Part shown: piece after piece, positions 51,741-63,800 of the stretch
How positions within the stretch are numbered: position 1 is the first letter of the stretch
Layout of the letters: each line of letters opens with the position of its first letter
Source of the DNA: an uncultured Methylococcales bacterium
GTDB taxonomy: Bacteria > Pseudomonadota > Gammaproteobacteria > Methylococcales > Methylomonadaceae
Length of the DNA stretch: 64,000 bases
Direction: 5' to 3'
Assembly (NCBI GenBank): GCA_913019935.1
Contig: CAJVZC010000003.1
Coordinates: forward strand, 1 to 64,000
Position numbers and translations under genes: made by a program
The notes under the pieces: model-generated
Seen by the model: only the letters and a program-made list of their open reading frames with translations
What the model was told of the DNA's origin: nothing
The model's database searches: none

Positions 51741-52955
51741 TTATGTCCGGTATTCCGCATTAATACGAACATAATCATAAGATAAATCACAGGTCTTGAT
51801 TGTTTGTTGCGCAACCCCTCGGCCTAAACGCACTGTAATTGTTATTTCTTCAGCGTCCATCACTTCCTGACCTGCCGCTTCAGTGTATTGACTATCTTTA
51901 GTGCCTGCGTTCACAATACAAATCTCACCTAGAAAAATAGAAACCTTGTCTAATGCAAAGTCCTCAATACCTGCTCGACCGACTGCTGCCAATATTCGTC
52001 CCCAATTCGGGTCACTTGCAAAAAAGGCTGTCTTAACCAAAGGTGAATGTGCAATTGTTTTACCCACCTGAACAGCTTCCTGATCATTCTTCGCCTGACT
52101 AATAACAATTGATATTAATTTTGTCGCGCCCTCACCGTCCCTAACAATAGCTTCAGCCAACTCAGAAAAAACGTCATTAACAACAGCACAAAAATACTGA
52201 TAAGACTGACTTCCTTCAAGCAATTCAGGCACATCTGAGTGACCGCTTGCCATTAACACACAAGCATCATTAGTTGAAGTATCTCCATCGACAGTAATAC
52301 GATTAAATGACTGTTCAACAGCATGTTGTAAACACCGTTGCAGCAATCCATCTTCAATCTTAGCGTCGGTAGCCACAAAAGATAGCATGGTTGCCATATT
52401 AGGCTGTATCATTCCCGCCCCTTTAGAAATACCGGTTATGGTAATACTCCCCTCATCCAATGACACTACTTTCGAGACACCTTTAGGAAAAGTATCCGTG
52501 GTCATTATTGCCTCGGCAGCCTGCGCCCAATTATCTTCTGATAAATTGTCAATCGCTTTAGGCAAAGCTTGAGTTATTTTTTCAACCGGTAACGATTCGC
52601 CAATAACGCCTGTCGAAAAGGGCAAAACCTGCTCCATACGCCCTCCCGTTATCTGTGATAAGGTCAAACATACTGATTGCGCATCTTGAAGACCTTTAGC
52701 CCCGGTACCCGCATTCGCATTACCGGAATTAATAACTAACCAACGCGGCTCTTTTCTCAAATTCTGTTTAGCCAATACCACAGGAGCTGCACAAAAGGCA
52801 TTCTGCGTAAAAACCGCACTACACGTAGATTCTGGATCCATCGCAACAACCAATAAGTCATCGCGTACACATTGTTTTATTTGCGCACAATAAGTACCCA
52901 GTAACACACCATCTACAGCACGCATAACTGGAAATTTTGGAACCCCTACTGCCAT
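51741..52955 (-). CDS. argJ: bifunctional glutamate N-acetyltransferase/amino-acid acetyltransferase
   Basis: VINSGNANAGTGAKGLQDA, SKGAGMIQPNMATMLSFVATDA (autocleavage region), SDPNWGRILAAVGRAG. Confidence 0.97.
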   Translation of the reverse strand: MAVGVPKFPVMRAVDGVLLGTYCAQIKQCVRDDLLVVAMDPESTCSAVFTQNAFCAAPVVLAKQNLRKEPRWLVINSGNANAGTGAKGLQDAQSVCLTLSQITGGRMEQVLPFSTGVIGESLPVEKITQALPKAIDNLSEDNWAQAAEAIMTTDTFPKGVSKVVSLDEGSITITGISKGAGMIQPNMATMLSFVATDAKIEDGLLQRCLQHAVEQSFNRITVDGDTSTNDACVLMASGHSDVPELLEGSQSYQYFCAVVNDVFSELAEAIVRDGEGATKLISIVISQAKNDQEAVQVGKTIAHSPLVKTAFFASDPNWGRILAAVGRAGIEDFALDKVSIFLGEICIVNAGTKDSQYTEAAGQEVMDAEEITITVRLGRGVAQQTIKTCDLSYDYVRINAEYRT

Positions 52956-52984
52956 GACTCACATCCCATTATATTTATTATTTT

Positions 52985-54124
52985 CTATCGAAAAAAAAGA
53001 ATTCGTATTCCCCGAACCGACGCTATTTCTTGGGTTATCTTTTCGCAGTGTTTTTTACAATTATCAACGACCAAATCATGTTCAAGGGGCGACAATGAAA
53101 ATATGACTTCCAGTTCTACCGCACCATTAAGATAATGAATTTTAATATCATCCACTAGGCTGTAGTAATCCCCCAGACAATCTCGAATACCATTGATCAA
53201 TTCTTTTCTTGATGGTAACCAATCATCAATCGACTCTTTTTGCTCATCATCTTCAGGATCAGTATGCACCAAGACATCAGCGATATTGTCAAATTGTACT
53301 AACAATTGATTACGCACCGTATCGGCAATCATATGACCCTCTGAAACACTGATATACGAATCAACCTGAATATGGAGATCGACATAAATATCTTCGCCCA
53401 TACGCCGAGTCCGTATCAAATGAATATTAATAACCCCATCAACAACTGAAATAGCTTGGCGCAAAGCATCAAGCTCATCATCTGAAATAGCCGTATCCAC
53501 TAACTCTTTTAAGCTCTCCATGATGAGTGACACACCAATCTTAGCAATCATTAAACTCACTAAGACAGCGGCAATCGCATCGGCATAACCGTAACCCAAA
53601 AGCATGGCCGCAATGCCTATCAAAACTATAACGGACGAAATAGCATCACTACGATGATGCCAAGCATTGGCCAACAACAATTTAGAACGGGTTTTTTGGG
53701 CAACCTTTTTCGTGAAATGGAATAACCACTCATTACAAAAAATCGATATTCCCGCAATATACAACGTTAATTGATCGGGAATGAGCAATCTACCATCGCC
53801 TAAAATACGACTCACAGCATCCCAAGATATCCCTGCAGCAACAACGATTAACCCACAACCTAGAACTACTGTTGCTAAGGTTTCAAATCGGGCATGCCCA
53901 TAGGGGTGATCTTGATCAGGTTGCTTACTTCCTAGCTTAATAGCGACCAAGACAACAGCATCACTCAGTAAATCAGCGAGAGAATGAATACCATCGGCAA
54001 TCAATGCAGACGATTGCCCCAGTACACCTGCAGATACTTTCACAACAGCTAAAAAAATATTAACTAGCGCGGCAACCAGCGTTGCGTGAGACTTCAGCTG
54101 AACATCGTTATGCTCTGTCATCAT
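52985..54124 (-). CDS. cation diffusion facilitator family transporter
   Basis: VSAGVLGQSSALIADGIHSLADLLSDAVVLVA, DHPYGHARFETLATVVLG, NAWHHRSDAISSVIVLIG. Confidence 0.93.
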   Translation of the reverse strand: MMTEHNDVQLKSHATLVAALVNIFLAVVKVSAGVLGQSSALIADGIHSLADLLSDAVVLVAIKLGSKQPDQDHPYGHARFETLATVVLGCGLIVVAAGISWDAVSRILGDGRLLIPDQLTLYIAGISIFCNEWLFHFTKKVAQKTRSKLLLANAWHHRSDAISSVIVLIGIAAMLLGYGYADAIAAVLVSLMIAKIGVSLIMESLKELVDTAISDDELDALRQAISVVDGVINIHLIRTRRMGEDIYVDLHIQVDSYISVSEGHMIADTVRNQLLVQFDNIADVLVHTDPEDDEQKESIDDWLPSRKELINGIRDCLGDYYSLVDDIKIHYLNGAVELEVIFSLSPLEHDLVVDNCKKHCEKITQEIASVRGIRILFFR

Positions 54125-54130
54125 TATATT

Positions 54131-54367
54131 TTAGTCACCCACGATAATATTAATCGTGAACTCACCGGCATTATTATTTGCTGATAGAATCTGATGCCCA
54201 TTAATACGGCACCAAGCCGGAATATCTTGCATGACACCAGGATCCGTACAAACTACTTCTAATTGATCCCCCAGAGCCATCGTTTTAATTTTATCTTGCA
54301 CCCGTATGACTGGCATAGGGCAAAGTAAACGTCGAGCATCTAAAAATTGCTTATTCATACATGCCAT
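54131..54367 (-). CDS. TusA-like sulfurtransferase
   Basis: 78 aa; FLDARRLLCPMPVIRVQDKIKTMALGDQLEVVCTDPGVMQDIPAWC (CPxP motif). Confidence 0.93.
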   Translation of the reverse strand: MACMNKQFLDARRLLCPMPVIRVQDKIKTMALGDQLEVVCTDPGVMQDIPAWCRINGHQILSANNNAGEFTINIIVGD

Positions 54368-55395
54368 TCTTTAGGTATTTCCTCACTTGACAACGGCGTA
54401 ACCAAAAATGACTTTTCTTCCCCTTGCTGTGTCATTTTAACCTCTACTTGTTCAGCCTCCCGTCCCTGACTATAACGAGCCGTTATCTGAGCAGCCAACC
54501 AACAATCCTGCTCAGAAAGGGTACCGTCAATTAGTACCAGTGGGCCTGGATGACTAACCGTTGTCATCGTTTGAAACATATTTTTATAGCCCTGTAAAAA
54601 ATTATTCTCGCCTTCTTCTCGAGCAATAATCATCTTAAAATGAGCCTTCGGTCGCAGATGACGTCCCACCTTCAACAACATAACGTCATCTAACTCATAC
54701 TCTTTCTTACCTCTTGCGGTCCATAAATCTACCAACTTGTCAGAATAGCTTTTATCCGTTAAAAAACAACACCCACCAGCGGGCTGTGCGTATTCAGTAA
54801 AACCAAATTGTTCTGCCAAAGCCATTTGGGGTTTTCGTGTTCGACCGCTGAAATCATATAACTCTTCTCGGTTAACCCAACCTTCTTTCTCGGGCAGGGT
54901 TTCAGGTAGATTTTTTGCACACAATGGCCTTAACAAACGCTCATTGGCACCTGACTCTCTGGCGATGACCGGCATCGTATCTTTTCGTTGAGACATCGGT
55001 CGCTGCCCGATCACCTCACCGGTAATGATAAAATCAAAATCATTCTCTTCTATCCACTGCTGAGCCTTTTGCACCATAAAAACCTTACAATCCAAACACG
55101 GGTTCAAGTTGGCACCATACCCATGCTGTGGATTTATCAACACATTCTTATACTCCTCAATAACATCAATAATGTGCAGTTTTATCCCCAGTTGCTCAGC
55201 AACCCATAATGAATTATTTCGCTTAGGCTTGGCTTTATCTTTTTTACGAATAGCATGGGTATGACCCTCCACACAAAAACCCGTGAAAAAGTTGATCCCT
55301 TCTACGTGAACCCCTTGTTCCATAATTGCTTTGGTCGCTAACATGGAATCAAGACCTCCTGAGATAAGAGAAACGGCTTTCTTCTGTTTTTTCAT
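54355..55395 (-). CDS. PP-loop (ATP pyrophosphatase) tRNA thiolase-like protein (ThiI/MnmA-like)
   Basis: VSLISGGLDSMLATKAI PP-loop, NPCLDCKVFM CxxC, ITGEVIGQRPMSQ, YAQPAGGCCFLTD. Confidence 0.8.
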   Translation of the reverse strand: MKKQKKAVSLISGGLDSMLATKAIMEQGVHVEGINFFTGFCVEGHTHAIRKKDKAKPKRNNSLWVAEQLGIKLHIIDVIEEYKNVLINPQHGYGANLNPCLDCKVFMVQKAQQWIEENDFDFIITGEVIGQRPMSQRKDTMPVIARESGANERLLRPLCAKNLPETLPEKEGWVNREELYDFSGRTRKPQMALAEQFGFTEYAQPAGGCCFLTDKSYSDKLVDLWTARGKKEYELDDVMLLKVGRHLRPKAHFKMIIAREEGENNFLQGYKNMFQTMTTVSHPGPLVLIDGTLSEQDCWLAAQITARYSQGREAEQVEVKMTQQGEEKSFLVTPLSSEEIPKEWHV

Positions 55396-55626
55396 TACTT
55401 TATTTATTCTTAAAAACGAACATTATACGTTAACTATTCCCCATAAAGCTAACGAACGGAGCAATCGCACAGCTTCTACTGACAACACTATTCATTCTGT
55501 TTTTACATTCAAAACCAACCTTTCATTCGACATGATCCTGTGTATATAGCCACTCAACACCTCAACAAACAACGTTCACCATAAATTTAAGTTATAATTG
55601 TCATTTTTTTTATCGCCTTAAAAACC

Positions 55627-56550
55627 GTGCCAAGTAACTACAAAAAGCCCACGACATTTCAAGACTTAATTCTTGCTCTGCAATCCTTTTGGTCTGAACA
55701 CGACTGCACCATTTTACAGCCTCTCGATATGGAAGTTGGTGCCGGTACCTTTCATCCCGGAACCTTTCTTCGCGCCATTGGTCCTGAGCCTTGGCGTTCA
55801 GCCTATGCACAACCGTCACGTCGTCCAACTGATGGTCGCTTTGGAGAGAACCCCAACCGATTGCAACATTATTATCAATTCCAGGTCGTCCTAAAACCCT
55901 CGCCTGATAATATTCAGGAACTCTATTTAGATTCTTTGCGTTACTTAGGTCTCGACTTACTTGAACACGATATTCGTTTTGTCGAAGACAACTGGGAGTC
56001 CCCAACGTTGGGTGCATGGGGTTTAGGCTGGGAAGTCTGGCTTAACGGCATGGAAGTCACCCAGTTTACCTATTTCCAACAAGTCGGCAGCCTAGATTGT
56101 CGACCGGTAACCGGTGAAATCACTTATGGTCTTGAACGCATTGCAATGTACTTGCAAAATGTACAAAGCGTTTACGATTTGACTTGGAACACAAATAGCC
56201 AGGGCCGCGTCAGCTACGGCGATATTTTCCACCAAAATGAAGTTGAAATGTCTCACTTTAATTTCACCCACGCCAACACTGACTTTCTCTTCTCCAGTTT
56301 TGATAACTACGAACAGGAATGCAAAAAACTCATTGACCAGAAACTCTCCTTACCGGCTTATGAAATGATCCTGAAAGCATCCCATGTTTTCAATCTCTTA
56401 GATGCACGTCATGCAATCTCCGTAACCGAGCGTCAACGCTATATTCTACGTGTCAGAGAGATGTCAAAGGCCGTTGCCGAAAACTATTACCAAGGAAGAG
56501 AAGCATTAGGCTTTCCAATGCTTAACAATAAGAAGACTCAAAATGACTGA
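55627..56550 (+). CDS. glyQ: glycine--tRNA ligase alpha subunit
   Basis: GTG start; [47 protein letters not shown]. Confidence 0.97.
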   Translation: MPSNYKKPTTFQDLILALQSFWSEHDCTILQPLDMEVGAGTFHPGTFLRAIGPEPWRSAYAQPSRRPTDGRFGENPNRLQHYYQFQVVLKPSPDNIQELYLDSLRYLGLDLLEHDIRFVEDNWESPTLGAWGLGWEVWLNGMEVTQFTYFQQVGSLDCRPVTGEITYGLERIAMYLQNVQSVYDLTWNTNSQGRVSYGDIFHQNEVEMSHFNFTHANTDFLFSSFDNYEQECKKLIDQKLSLPAYEMILKASHVFNLLDARHAISVTERQRYILRVREMSKAVAENYYQGREALGFPMLNNKKTQND

Positions 56551-58609
56551 TACCAGACCCCTACTTTTTGAACTCGGCACAGAAGAGTTGCCCCCTAAAA
56601 CCTTATTAACATTGAGCAATGCTTTATTAGCTAACATAACGCAATCGTTATCAGATGCTGAATTAACTTTCGGTCAAACCAGCATTTTTTCAACCCCCCG
56701 TCGGCTAGCGGTTTTAATTGAAGACGTTCTTGTTCAACAGCCTGACAAAACAACTGAAAAACGCGGACCCGCTATTAAGGCTGCCTTTGATTCTGACGGC
56801 AATCCAAGTCGAGCGGCACTGGGCTTTGCTTCAGGTTGCGGAACAACGGTTGATCAATTATCCCGTTTAAAAACAGACAAGGGTGAATGGCTGTCTTTTA
56901 ATCACGAAGCCAAGGGACAATCCGCCAGTCTTTTAATCCCGGAATTTATCACTCACAGCCTTAAAAAACTACCTATTGCCAAACGCATGCGTTGGGGTGA
57001 TTCTGCCACTGAATTTGTACGCCCTGTTCATTGGGCCGTCTTACTCTTCGGCACAGAACCCTTAAACTGTGAAATTTTAGGTGTTAAAACCGGCCAACAT
57101 ACTTTTGGTCACCGCTTTCACGCACCAAAAGCTATTTTTATAAACCATCCTTCAGACTATCAGCAGTGCTTACTTGAAGACGGTTACGTTATCGCCAATT
57201 TTGAACAACGCAAGCAAATTATCTATAACGCCACCCTGAAAGCCGCTAAAAAAGTAGGTGGCACAGCGGTTATCAACCCATCCCTCCTTGAAGAAGTTAC
57301 CGCCCTTAATGAGTGGCCCGTCCCTGTCACGGGGGATTTTGATTCACGTTTTCTTGCGCTACCTGCTGAAGTATTGATTACCACAATGCAAGTGAATCAA
57401 AAATATTTTGCTGTGACCGATAATAATGGGAAATTATTACCCCACTTTATTACTTTCAGTAACATTGAAAGCACCCACCCTCAATCTATTAAAGAGGGTA
57501 ACGAAAGAGTTATTCTTCCACGCTTAGGTGATGCCGAATTTTTCTGGAAACAAGACCGTCATTTAAAGCTATCAGAACGTACCCCACAACTGGCTACTAT
57601 TATTTTTCAAAAAACACTCGGCACCTTACTTGATAAAACGCGGCGACTGGAAGCGCTAACTACGCATTTATCAACAAAGCTAGCTATTGCTCCTGAGCAC
57701 AGCTTACGCGCTGCACTGTTAGCTAAAACAGACCTAATCACCGAAATGGTGGGTGAATTTCCAAGTCTTCAAGGTATCATGGGGCGTTATTACGCCTTAG
57801 CAGATAACGAGCCCACTGAAGTCGCTCAAGCACTTGAGGAACAATACTACCCCAAACAATCCGGTGGCCCCACACCTGAAAGCCCAACCGGACAGATACT
57901 CGCTCTTGCCGACAAAACCGACACGCTCGTGGGTATTTTTAGTGCCGGCCTTATTCCTAGCGGTGACAAAGACCCTTATGCATTACGGCGTGCAACACTC
58001 GGAATCATTCGTATTATTATTGAGAAACGTCTAGACATTAACATCACTGAATTAATTAGCTTCAGTCTTAGCCAATTTAACCATGACTTTGACCGCACTC
58101 TCACCGAACAAAAAATAACCACCTTCGTCAATGAGCGACTCAAAGGCTACACGCTTGAGCAAGGCTTTACCATTGACCAATTTGAATCAGTCATGGCTGT
58201 TTCATCAGGGAACCTACTGGATTTTTATTTAAGACTACAAGCTGTTCGAGACTTCCGCAAACTGCCTGAGTCTAACAGCCTATCTGAAGCCAATAAACGC
58301 ATCAAAAATATCTTACGAAAAGGTGAATCGTCATCTCATTCTACTGTTGACAATCTTGTTGAAGAACAAGAACTCACCTTACTTGCCGCTACACGCTCTG
58401 CAGAAGAAGATATTCAACCTTTCATTGCGGCGAGTAATTATACCGGCGCATTAAATCGTCTGGCTCAACTTAAAGAGGACGTTGATTTGTTTTTTGAACA
58501 CATCATGGTTAATTGTGATGATCTGACCTTACGTGCGAGTCGATTAGCCTTATTGCATAAAGTTGAAAACTTGTTCCTGAAAATTGCTGATATTTCAAAA
58601 TTACAATAG
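56543..58609 (+). CDS. glyS: glycine--tRNA ligase beta subunit
   Basis: [60 protein letters not shown]. Confidence 0.97.
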   Translation: MTDTRPLLFELGTEELPPKTLLTLSNALLANITQSLSDAELTFGQTSIFSTPRRLAVLIEDVLVQQPDKTTEKRGPAIKAAFDSDGNPSRAALGFASGCGTTVDQLSRLKTDKGEWLSFNHEAKGQSASLLIPEFITHSLKKLPIAKRMRWGDSATEFVRPVHWAVLLFGTEPLNCEILGVKTGQHTFGHRFHAPKAIFINHPSDYQQCLLEDGYVIANFEQRKQIIYNATLKAAKKVGGTAVINPSLLEEVTALNEWPVPVTGDFDSRFLALPAEVLITTMQVNQKYFAVTDNNGKLLPHFITFSNIESTHPQSIKEGNERVILPRLGDAEFFWKQDRHLKLSERTPQLATIIFQKTLGTLLDKTRRLEALTTHLSTKLAIAPEHSLRAALLAKTDLITEMVGEFPSLQGIMGRYYALADNEPTEVAQALEEQYYPKQSGGPTPESPTGQILALADKTDTLVGIFSAGLIPSGDKDPYALRRATLGIIRIIIEKRLDINITELISFSLSQFNHDFDRTLTEQKITTFVNERLKGYTLEQGFTIDQFESVMAVSSGNLLDFYLRLQAVRDFRKLPESNSLSEANKRIKNILRKGESSSHSTVDNLVEEQELTLLAATRSAEEDIQPFIAASNYTGALNRLAQLKEDVDLFFEHIMVNCDDLTLRASRLALLHKVENLFLKIADISKLQ

Positions 58610-59154
58610 TGTCTGCCCATAAATTTATTTTATTAGACCGTGACGGTGTCATTAACCACGACTCAGATCATTACATTAAATCAGCTGAAGAATGGCTTCC
58701 GATAGCGCAAAGCCTTGAGGCTATTGCCTTACTCAATTCGCACGGCTACAACGTTATTGTGATCACCAACCAGTCAGGTCTGGCACGTGGCTATTTCAAC
58801 ACCACAACACTCCAAGCCATGCACGATAAAATGCATACTATGGTCAAGCAGAAAGGCGGTAAAATAGAAGCTATTTATTACTGCCCACACCAGCCCGAGG
58901 ACCACTGTACCTGCCGAAAACCTAAACCAGGACTATTAAAACAGTGCAGTGAAGATTATAATTTTCAGTTAACAGAAACCTTTTTTATTGGTGACAAACT
59001 CAGTGATATTAAAGCCGCCCAAGCTGTTGGCGCCACCCCCCTTTTAGTGAAAACTGGAAAAGGACAAAAGACGTTAACCAACAACCCTAACCTTACGATT
59101 AACTTTTTTAATAATCTCTATGACTGCGCCCAATTCATCATTTCAAGGCAATAA
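58609..59154 (+). CDS. gmhB: D-glycero-beta-D-manno-heptose 1,7-bisphosphate 7-phosphatase
   Basis: GTG start overlapping glyS TAG; LLDRDGVINHDS, VITNQSGLARGYF, CPHQPEDHCTCRKPKPGLL. Confidence 0.93.
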   Translation: MSAHKFILLDRDGVINHDSDHYIKSAEEWLPIAQSLEAIALLNSHGYNVIVITNQSGLARGYFNTTTLQAMHDKMHTMVKQKGGKIEAIYYCPHQPEDHCTCRKPKPGLLKQCSEDYNFQLTETFFIGDKLSDIKAAQAVGATPLLVKTGKGQKTLTNNPNLTINFFNNLYDCAQFIISRQ

Positions 59155-59881
59155 AACCCTACTTTATATACGCTCAGCCTTGCTGTTTTTTTGCGTTATC
59201 TGCCTGACTCTTTCCATGGGCGTAATTATACTGGCACTAACAATCTTTCCCTTTAGCGTACGCTATAAGTTAGCCCATTTTTGGGCAACCACTGTCTTAT
59301 GGTTAACCAAATTAATCTGCCAATTAGATTACCGTATCGAAGGCCTGGAAAACATCCTTAAAAATCAAAATGCAATTATTTTGTGCAAACATCAGTCAGC
59401 TTGGGAAACCATAGCCTTATATGCCATCTTCCCCCCTCAAGTCACCGTCTTAAAAAGGGAATTACTTTGGCTACCTATTTGGGGCTGGGCTGCGGCAACA
59501 TTAAAACCCATTGCGTTGAACCGTCAAAACCAACTTGCTGCATTAAAAAAGTTAATACGCGACGGTAAAGCAAGACTTAATGAAGGGTTATGGGTTCTTA
59601 TTTTCCCAGAAGGGACCCGAACAAAACCGGGCGTAGCCACAAAATTCAATCTAGGCGGCTGTTTACTTGCTGAAAAAAGCCAATACCCTATTATACCTGT
59701 CGCCCACAACGCTGGAGAATTCTGGCCCCGCTATAGTTTCTTAAAATATCCCGGGACCATTACTGTTCGTATAGGCCCTGTTATCGCCAGTGAAGGTAGA
59801 AAAGCCATTGAATTAAACTACGAAGCCGAAACCTGGGTTGAAACTGCCATGCAAGACATTCACCTCACAAACACACACTAA
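59120..59881 (+). CDS. plsC: 1-acyl-sn-glycerol-3-phosphate acyltransferase
   Basis: ILCKHQSAWETI (HX4D/E-type), IFPEGTRTKPG, PIIPVAHNAGEFW. Confidence 0.92.
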   Translation: MTAPNSSFQGNKTLLYIRSALLFFCVICLTLSMGVIILALTIFPFSVRYKLAHFWATTVLWLTKLICQLDYRIEGLENILKNQNAIILCKHQSAWETIALYAIFPPQVTVLKRELLWLPIWGWAAATLKPIALNRQNQLAALKKLIRDGKARLNEGLWVLIFPEGTRTKPGVATKFNLGGCLLAEKSQYPIIPVAHNAGEFWPRYSFLKYPGTITVRIGPVIASEGRKAIELNYEAETWVETAMQDIHLTNTH

Positions 59882-59989
59882 TTTTGTAAAAATAACGCCT
59901 TAAGAGCCAAAATGAATAAGTCATTAAAAATGGTCTATGAATTAACGTATAATCAGCCGTTATTGCTAACTATTATTTAACAAATACTT

Positions 59990-60439
59990 ATGAAACAACT
60001 GGCTCTCATGCTTTTTTGCGCATTACTACTTACCGGCTGTACTGATGAAAAAAGCCAATACCAAGAACACGTTCTTAAATTGATGAAAACCGATCAAGAC
60101 CTGATTGATTATAAGCTCGACCCTAAAGAAATAACCAGTTGTGTTGTTGATACCAGCGGAAAAAATATGATTGGCTTTTTTTCTTGGGACCCTAGACGTG
60201 CTCCAATCTATTTGGCCTATACCCGACTCATTCAATTCAAATTAAACCTGAGCACACTGTCCAATCAAGCAGAAGGCAGTCCGAAAAACGACCCTAAAAA
60301 TGAATTGAATGAACTTAGAGAAATATTTGGTTCTGCGCAAGCATTAGCGGATGCCCACAGAAACTTTAGTGACAGCGTTTTAGGGTGCTTTGAATCCCTG
60401 ACTTCAAAAACAGATCCTGATAACGAAAAGCTTCTTTAA
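59990..60439 (+). CDS. hypothetical lipoprotein
   Basis: 149 aa; MKQLALMLFCALLLTGCTDE signal peptide with LTGC lipobox. Confidence 0.7.
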   Translation: MKQLALMLFCALLLTGCTDEKSQYQEHVLKLMKTDQDLIDYKLDPKEITSCVVDTSGKNMIGFFSWDPRRAPIYLAYTRLIQFKLNLSTLSNQAEGSPKNDPKNELNELREIFGSAQALADAHRNFSDSVLGCFESLTSKTDPDNEKLL

Positions 60440-60446
60440 CTAATCT

Positions 60447-60477
60447 GTACCGGAAGACACCCCGTGTCTTTCGGTAC
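60447..60477. terminator. bidirectional terminator-like hairpin
   Basis: GTACCGGAAGACAC CCC GTGTCTTTCGGTAC: 14-bp stem with one G.U, between convergent lipoprotein and glutaredoxin genes. Confidence 0.75.
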
Positions 60478-60537
60478 ACCCTTAATTTCACACCCTTTTT
60501 TTGAAAAAACGCTCACTCACTCTATTTTAGATCCATT

Positions 60538-60798
60538 TCAATCCAATATTTCTGCAACAAACAACTGCACTTGTTGTTCAGTAAAAGGCCAATGTAACTC
60601 TTGTCCTGATTCAACGTGACATAACACCGGAATAATCAATTCATAAGCCGCTAAATACTCGGTCTCATCGACTATGTCAATTTTGTTCAATACGAGTTCT
60701 GTTGGAAATTGTGCCATAACCCATAAAACCAACTTCTCAGCCTGCTCACATAAATGACAACCTTCAGTTCCCAATAAAACCAGTCTCGAATTTATCAC
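60538..60798 (-). CDS. glutaredoxin family protein
   Basis: 86 aa; LVLLGTEGCHLCEQAEKLV CxxC at N-terminus. Confidence 0.88.
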   Translation of the reverse strand: MINSRLVLLGTEGCHLCEQAEKLVLWVMAQFPTELVLNKIDIVDETEYLAAYELIIPVLCHVESGQELHWPFTEQQVQLFVAEILD

Positions 60799-60802
60799 CT
60801 CT

Positions 60803-63800
60803 TTAGTCCTGTAGATTCGGTGCTAGCCAACGCCTCGCTTCTTCCATTGACCAGCCTTTTCTCTGCGCGTAATCAGTTAACTGATCCGTCGTTATTTTAC
60901 CTACATTAAAAAACCGCGCATCAGTATGCGCTAAATACCAACCACTCACAGCTGCCGTAGGATACATCGCATAACTTTCAGTTAATTCAATCCCGGTATG
61001 TTCTGTGGCTGACAACAAACTAAAAAGCTTATCTTTTTCAGTATGATCCGGACAAGCAGGATACCCTGGCGCTGGCCGAATACCCTCATAAGACTCCTTA
61101 ATCAGCGCTTGATTATCGAGCGTCTCATGACGGCTATAGCCCCAATAATTTACTCGCACCTGTTGATGCATATATTCTGCAAAAGCTTCTGCCAATCGAT
61201 CCGCTAAGGCCTTGAGCATAATCGCACTATAATCATCGTGCTGTCTTTCAAACTCGGCTAATTTCGCTTCTATACCTATACCCGCAGTCACTGCAAATGC
61301 CCCAATATAATCCTGACGCCCTGCCTCACTAGGCTCCAAAAAGTCCGCTAAACAATAGTTAGCTTTACCCGGAACCTTACTGTTCTGTTGACGCAGATGA
61401 CATAATGTTTCACGTATGGAAGACCGTTGTTCATCGTCATAAATCACAACATCATCGCCTTGACTATTTGCGGGGTAAAAACCGAAAACTCCTTTTGCAG
61501 ATAACCAATTTTCAGCAATAATTGATTCCAACATCACTGAGGCATCTTGAAATAGAGCCTTCGCATGCTCACCGACGACACTGTCCTCTAAAATTGCTGG
61601 ATAGCTCCCCGCTAACTCCCATGTCTGGAAAAACGGAGACCAATCTATAAAACCAGACAACGTTTCTAACGGTACATTATCTATAACTTTGGTGCCTAAA
61701 AATGATGGCCGACATGATTGACTATTGGTAAGCTCAAATTTATTAGCTCGCGCCTCCGCCAAAGTCAGTAAGGTACTTTTTGCTTTTCGCCCCTTATGAC
61801 GCTCCCGAACTTGTTGATATTCAGCCTGAGTAGCGTTCACAAAAGCCTCTTTTTTATCCTGACTTAATAACTTATTAGCCACCCCTACGGCTCTTGATGC
61901 ATCAGCCACATAAACACTAGGACCATGATAATTATGCTCAATCTTAACAGCCGTATGCGCACGTGACGTCGTTGCCCCACCGATCATTATCGGAATATCA
62001 AATTCCAGACGTTCCATTTCTTTGGCAACATGAACCATTTCATCCAACGAGGGTGTGATCAACCCACTTAGCCCAATAATATCGACATTTTCCTCTTTTG
62101 CCCGTTGCAAAATAGTACTGGCTGGCACCATGACGCCCAAGTCAATTACTTCATAGCTATTACACTGCAAAACCACACCGACAATATTCTTACCAATATC
62201 ATGAACATCGCCCTTAACTGTCGCCATTAATATTTTACCGTTGCTTTCAACCTTACCTGCCTTTTCTTTTTCCATAAAAGGCAATAAATAAGCTACCGCT
62301 TTTTTCATGACTCTTGCCGACTTAACCACTTGAGGCAGAAACATTTTTCCGGCACCAAATAGATCCCCTACCTCATTCATGCCATCCATTAATGGCCCTT
62401 CAATCACTTTTAACGACAGGTCAAAGCCTTGACGTGCCTCCTCGGTATCTTCCTCAATATACTCAGTAATGCCTTTAACCAACGCATATGAAATTCGTTT
62501 ATTAACCGGCTCATTTCGCCAACTTAAATCCTCTTTCTTAACACCGCTACTACTGCCGCCTACAAATTGTTCAGCCAATGCCAATAATTTTTCCGTCGCA
62601 TCAGCATGCTGATTAAGTACAACCTCCTCCACCGCTTCTTTTAATGCTTTCGGAATATCATCATAAACCGCTAATTGCCCTGCATTAACAATCCCCATGT
62701 CCATGCCTGCTTGAACAGCGTAATATAAAAAAACAGCATGTATTGCCTCTCTTACCGGCTCATTGCCACGGAAAGAAAAAGACACATTAGAAACACCACC
62801 AGAAATTAATGCATGCGGTAATGCCGCTTTTATTTCCCGTGTTGCTTCAATAAAATCCACACCATAATTATTATGTTCGTCAATTCCAGTGGCAATAGCA
62901 AAAATATTGGGATCAAAAATAATATCTTCCGCAGGAAACCCAACGTCTTCTGTTAGAATTTTATAAGCCCTTCGACAAATCTCAACTTTTCGATCCTGTG
63001 TATCTGCCTGCCCCGTCTCATCAAAAGCCATTACAATCACAGCAGCACCATAACGCTTAACTAGCCGAGCTTGCTGTTTGAAAATTTCTTCACCCTCTTT
63101 AAGGGAAATAGAATTAACAATTCCTTTACCCTGAATACACTTGAGTCCTGCTTCAATTATGTCCCATTTAGAAGAATCAATCATCACCGGAACTCTTGAA
63201 ATATCCGGCTCAGAGGCAACTAATAGCAAAAACCTGACCATGGCTTCTTTTGACTCCAACATACCCTCATCCATGTTGATATCAATAACCTGCGCACCAT
63301 TAACCACCTGCTGCCTGGCAACGTCTAATGCGGCCTCATAATCTTCTTCAACGATTAATCGCTTAAAACGCGCCGACCCCGTTACGTTAGTCCTTTCACC
63401 AACATTAACAAACAAAGACTCAGGGCCAATAGTAAATGGCTCTAAACCCGAAAGGCGACATTTTTTCTCTAGCGTTGGTAATTTCCGAGGCGGGTGTTTT
63501 TCTACCGCCTGGATAATAGCTTTAATATGCGCAGGTGACGTTCCACAACAACCCCCAATGATATTAATATAGCCACTTTTAGCCCAATCATTTAATTCAA
63601 CGGCCATCGCCTCAGGCAATTCGTCGTACTCACCAAATTCATTTGGTAATCCTGCATTGGGGTGTGCTGAAACATTCGTTTCAGCAAGCGTACTTAATTC
63701 TTCCACATATTGGCGCAATTCGCCGGCACCTAGGGCACAATTAAAGCCAATTGATATCGGTTCAATATGACGAACCGAATTCCAAAAAGCTTCCACCGTT

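Noticed and set aside
55610-56017. 135-aa minus-strand ORF overlapping glyQ
   Set aside because: Fully antisense to highly conserved glyQ; composition is that of a shadow ORF.
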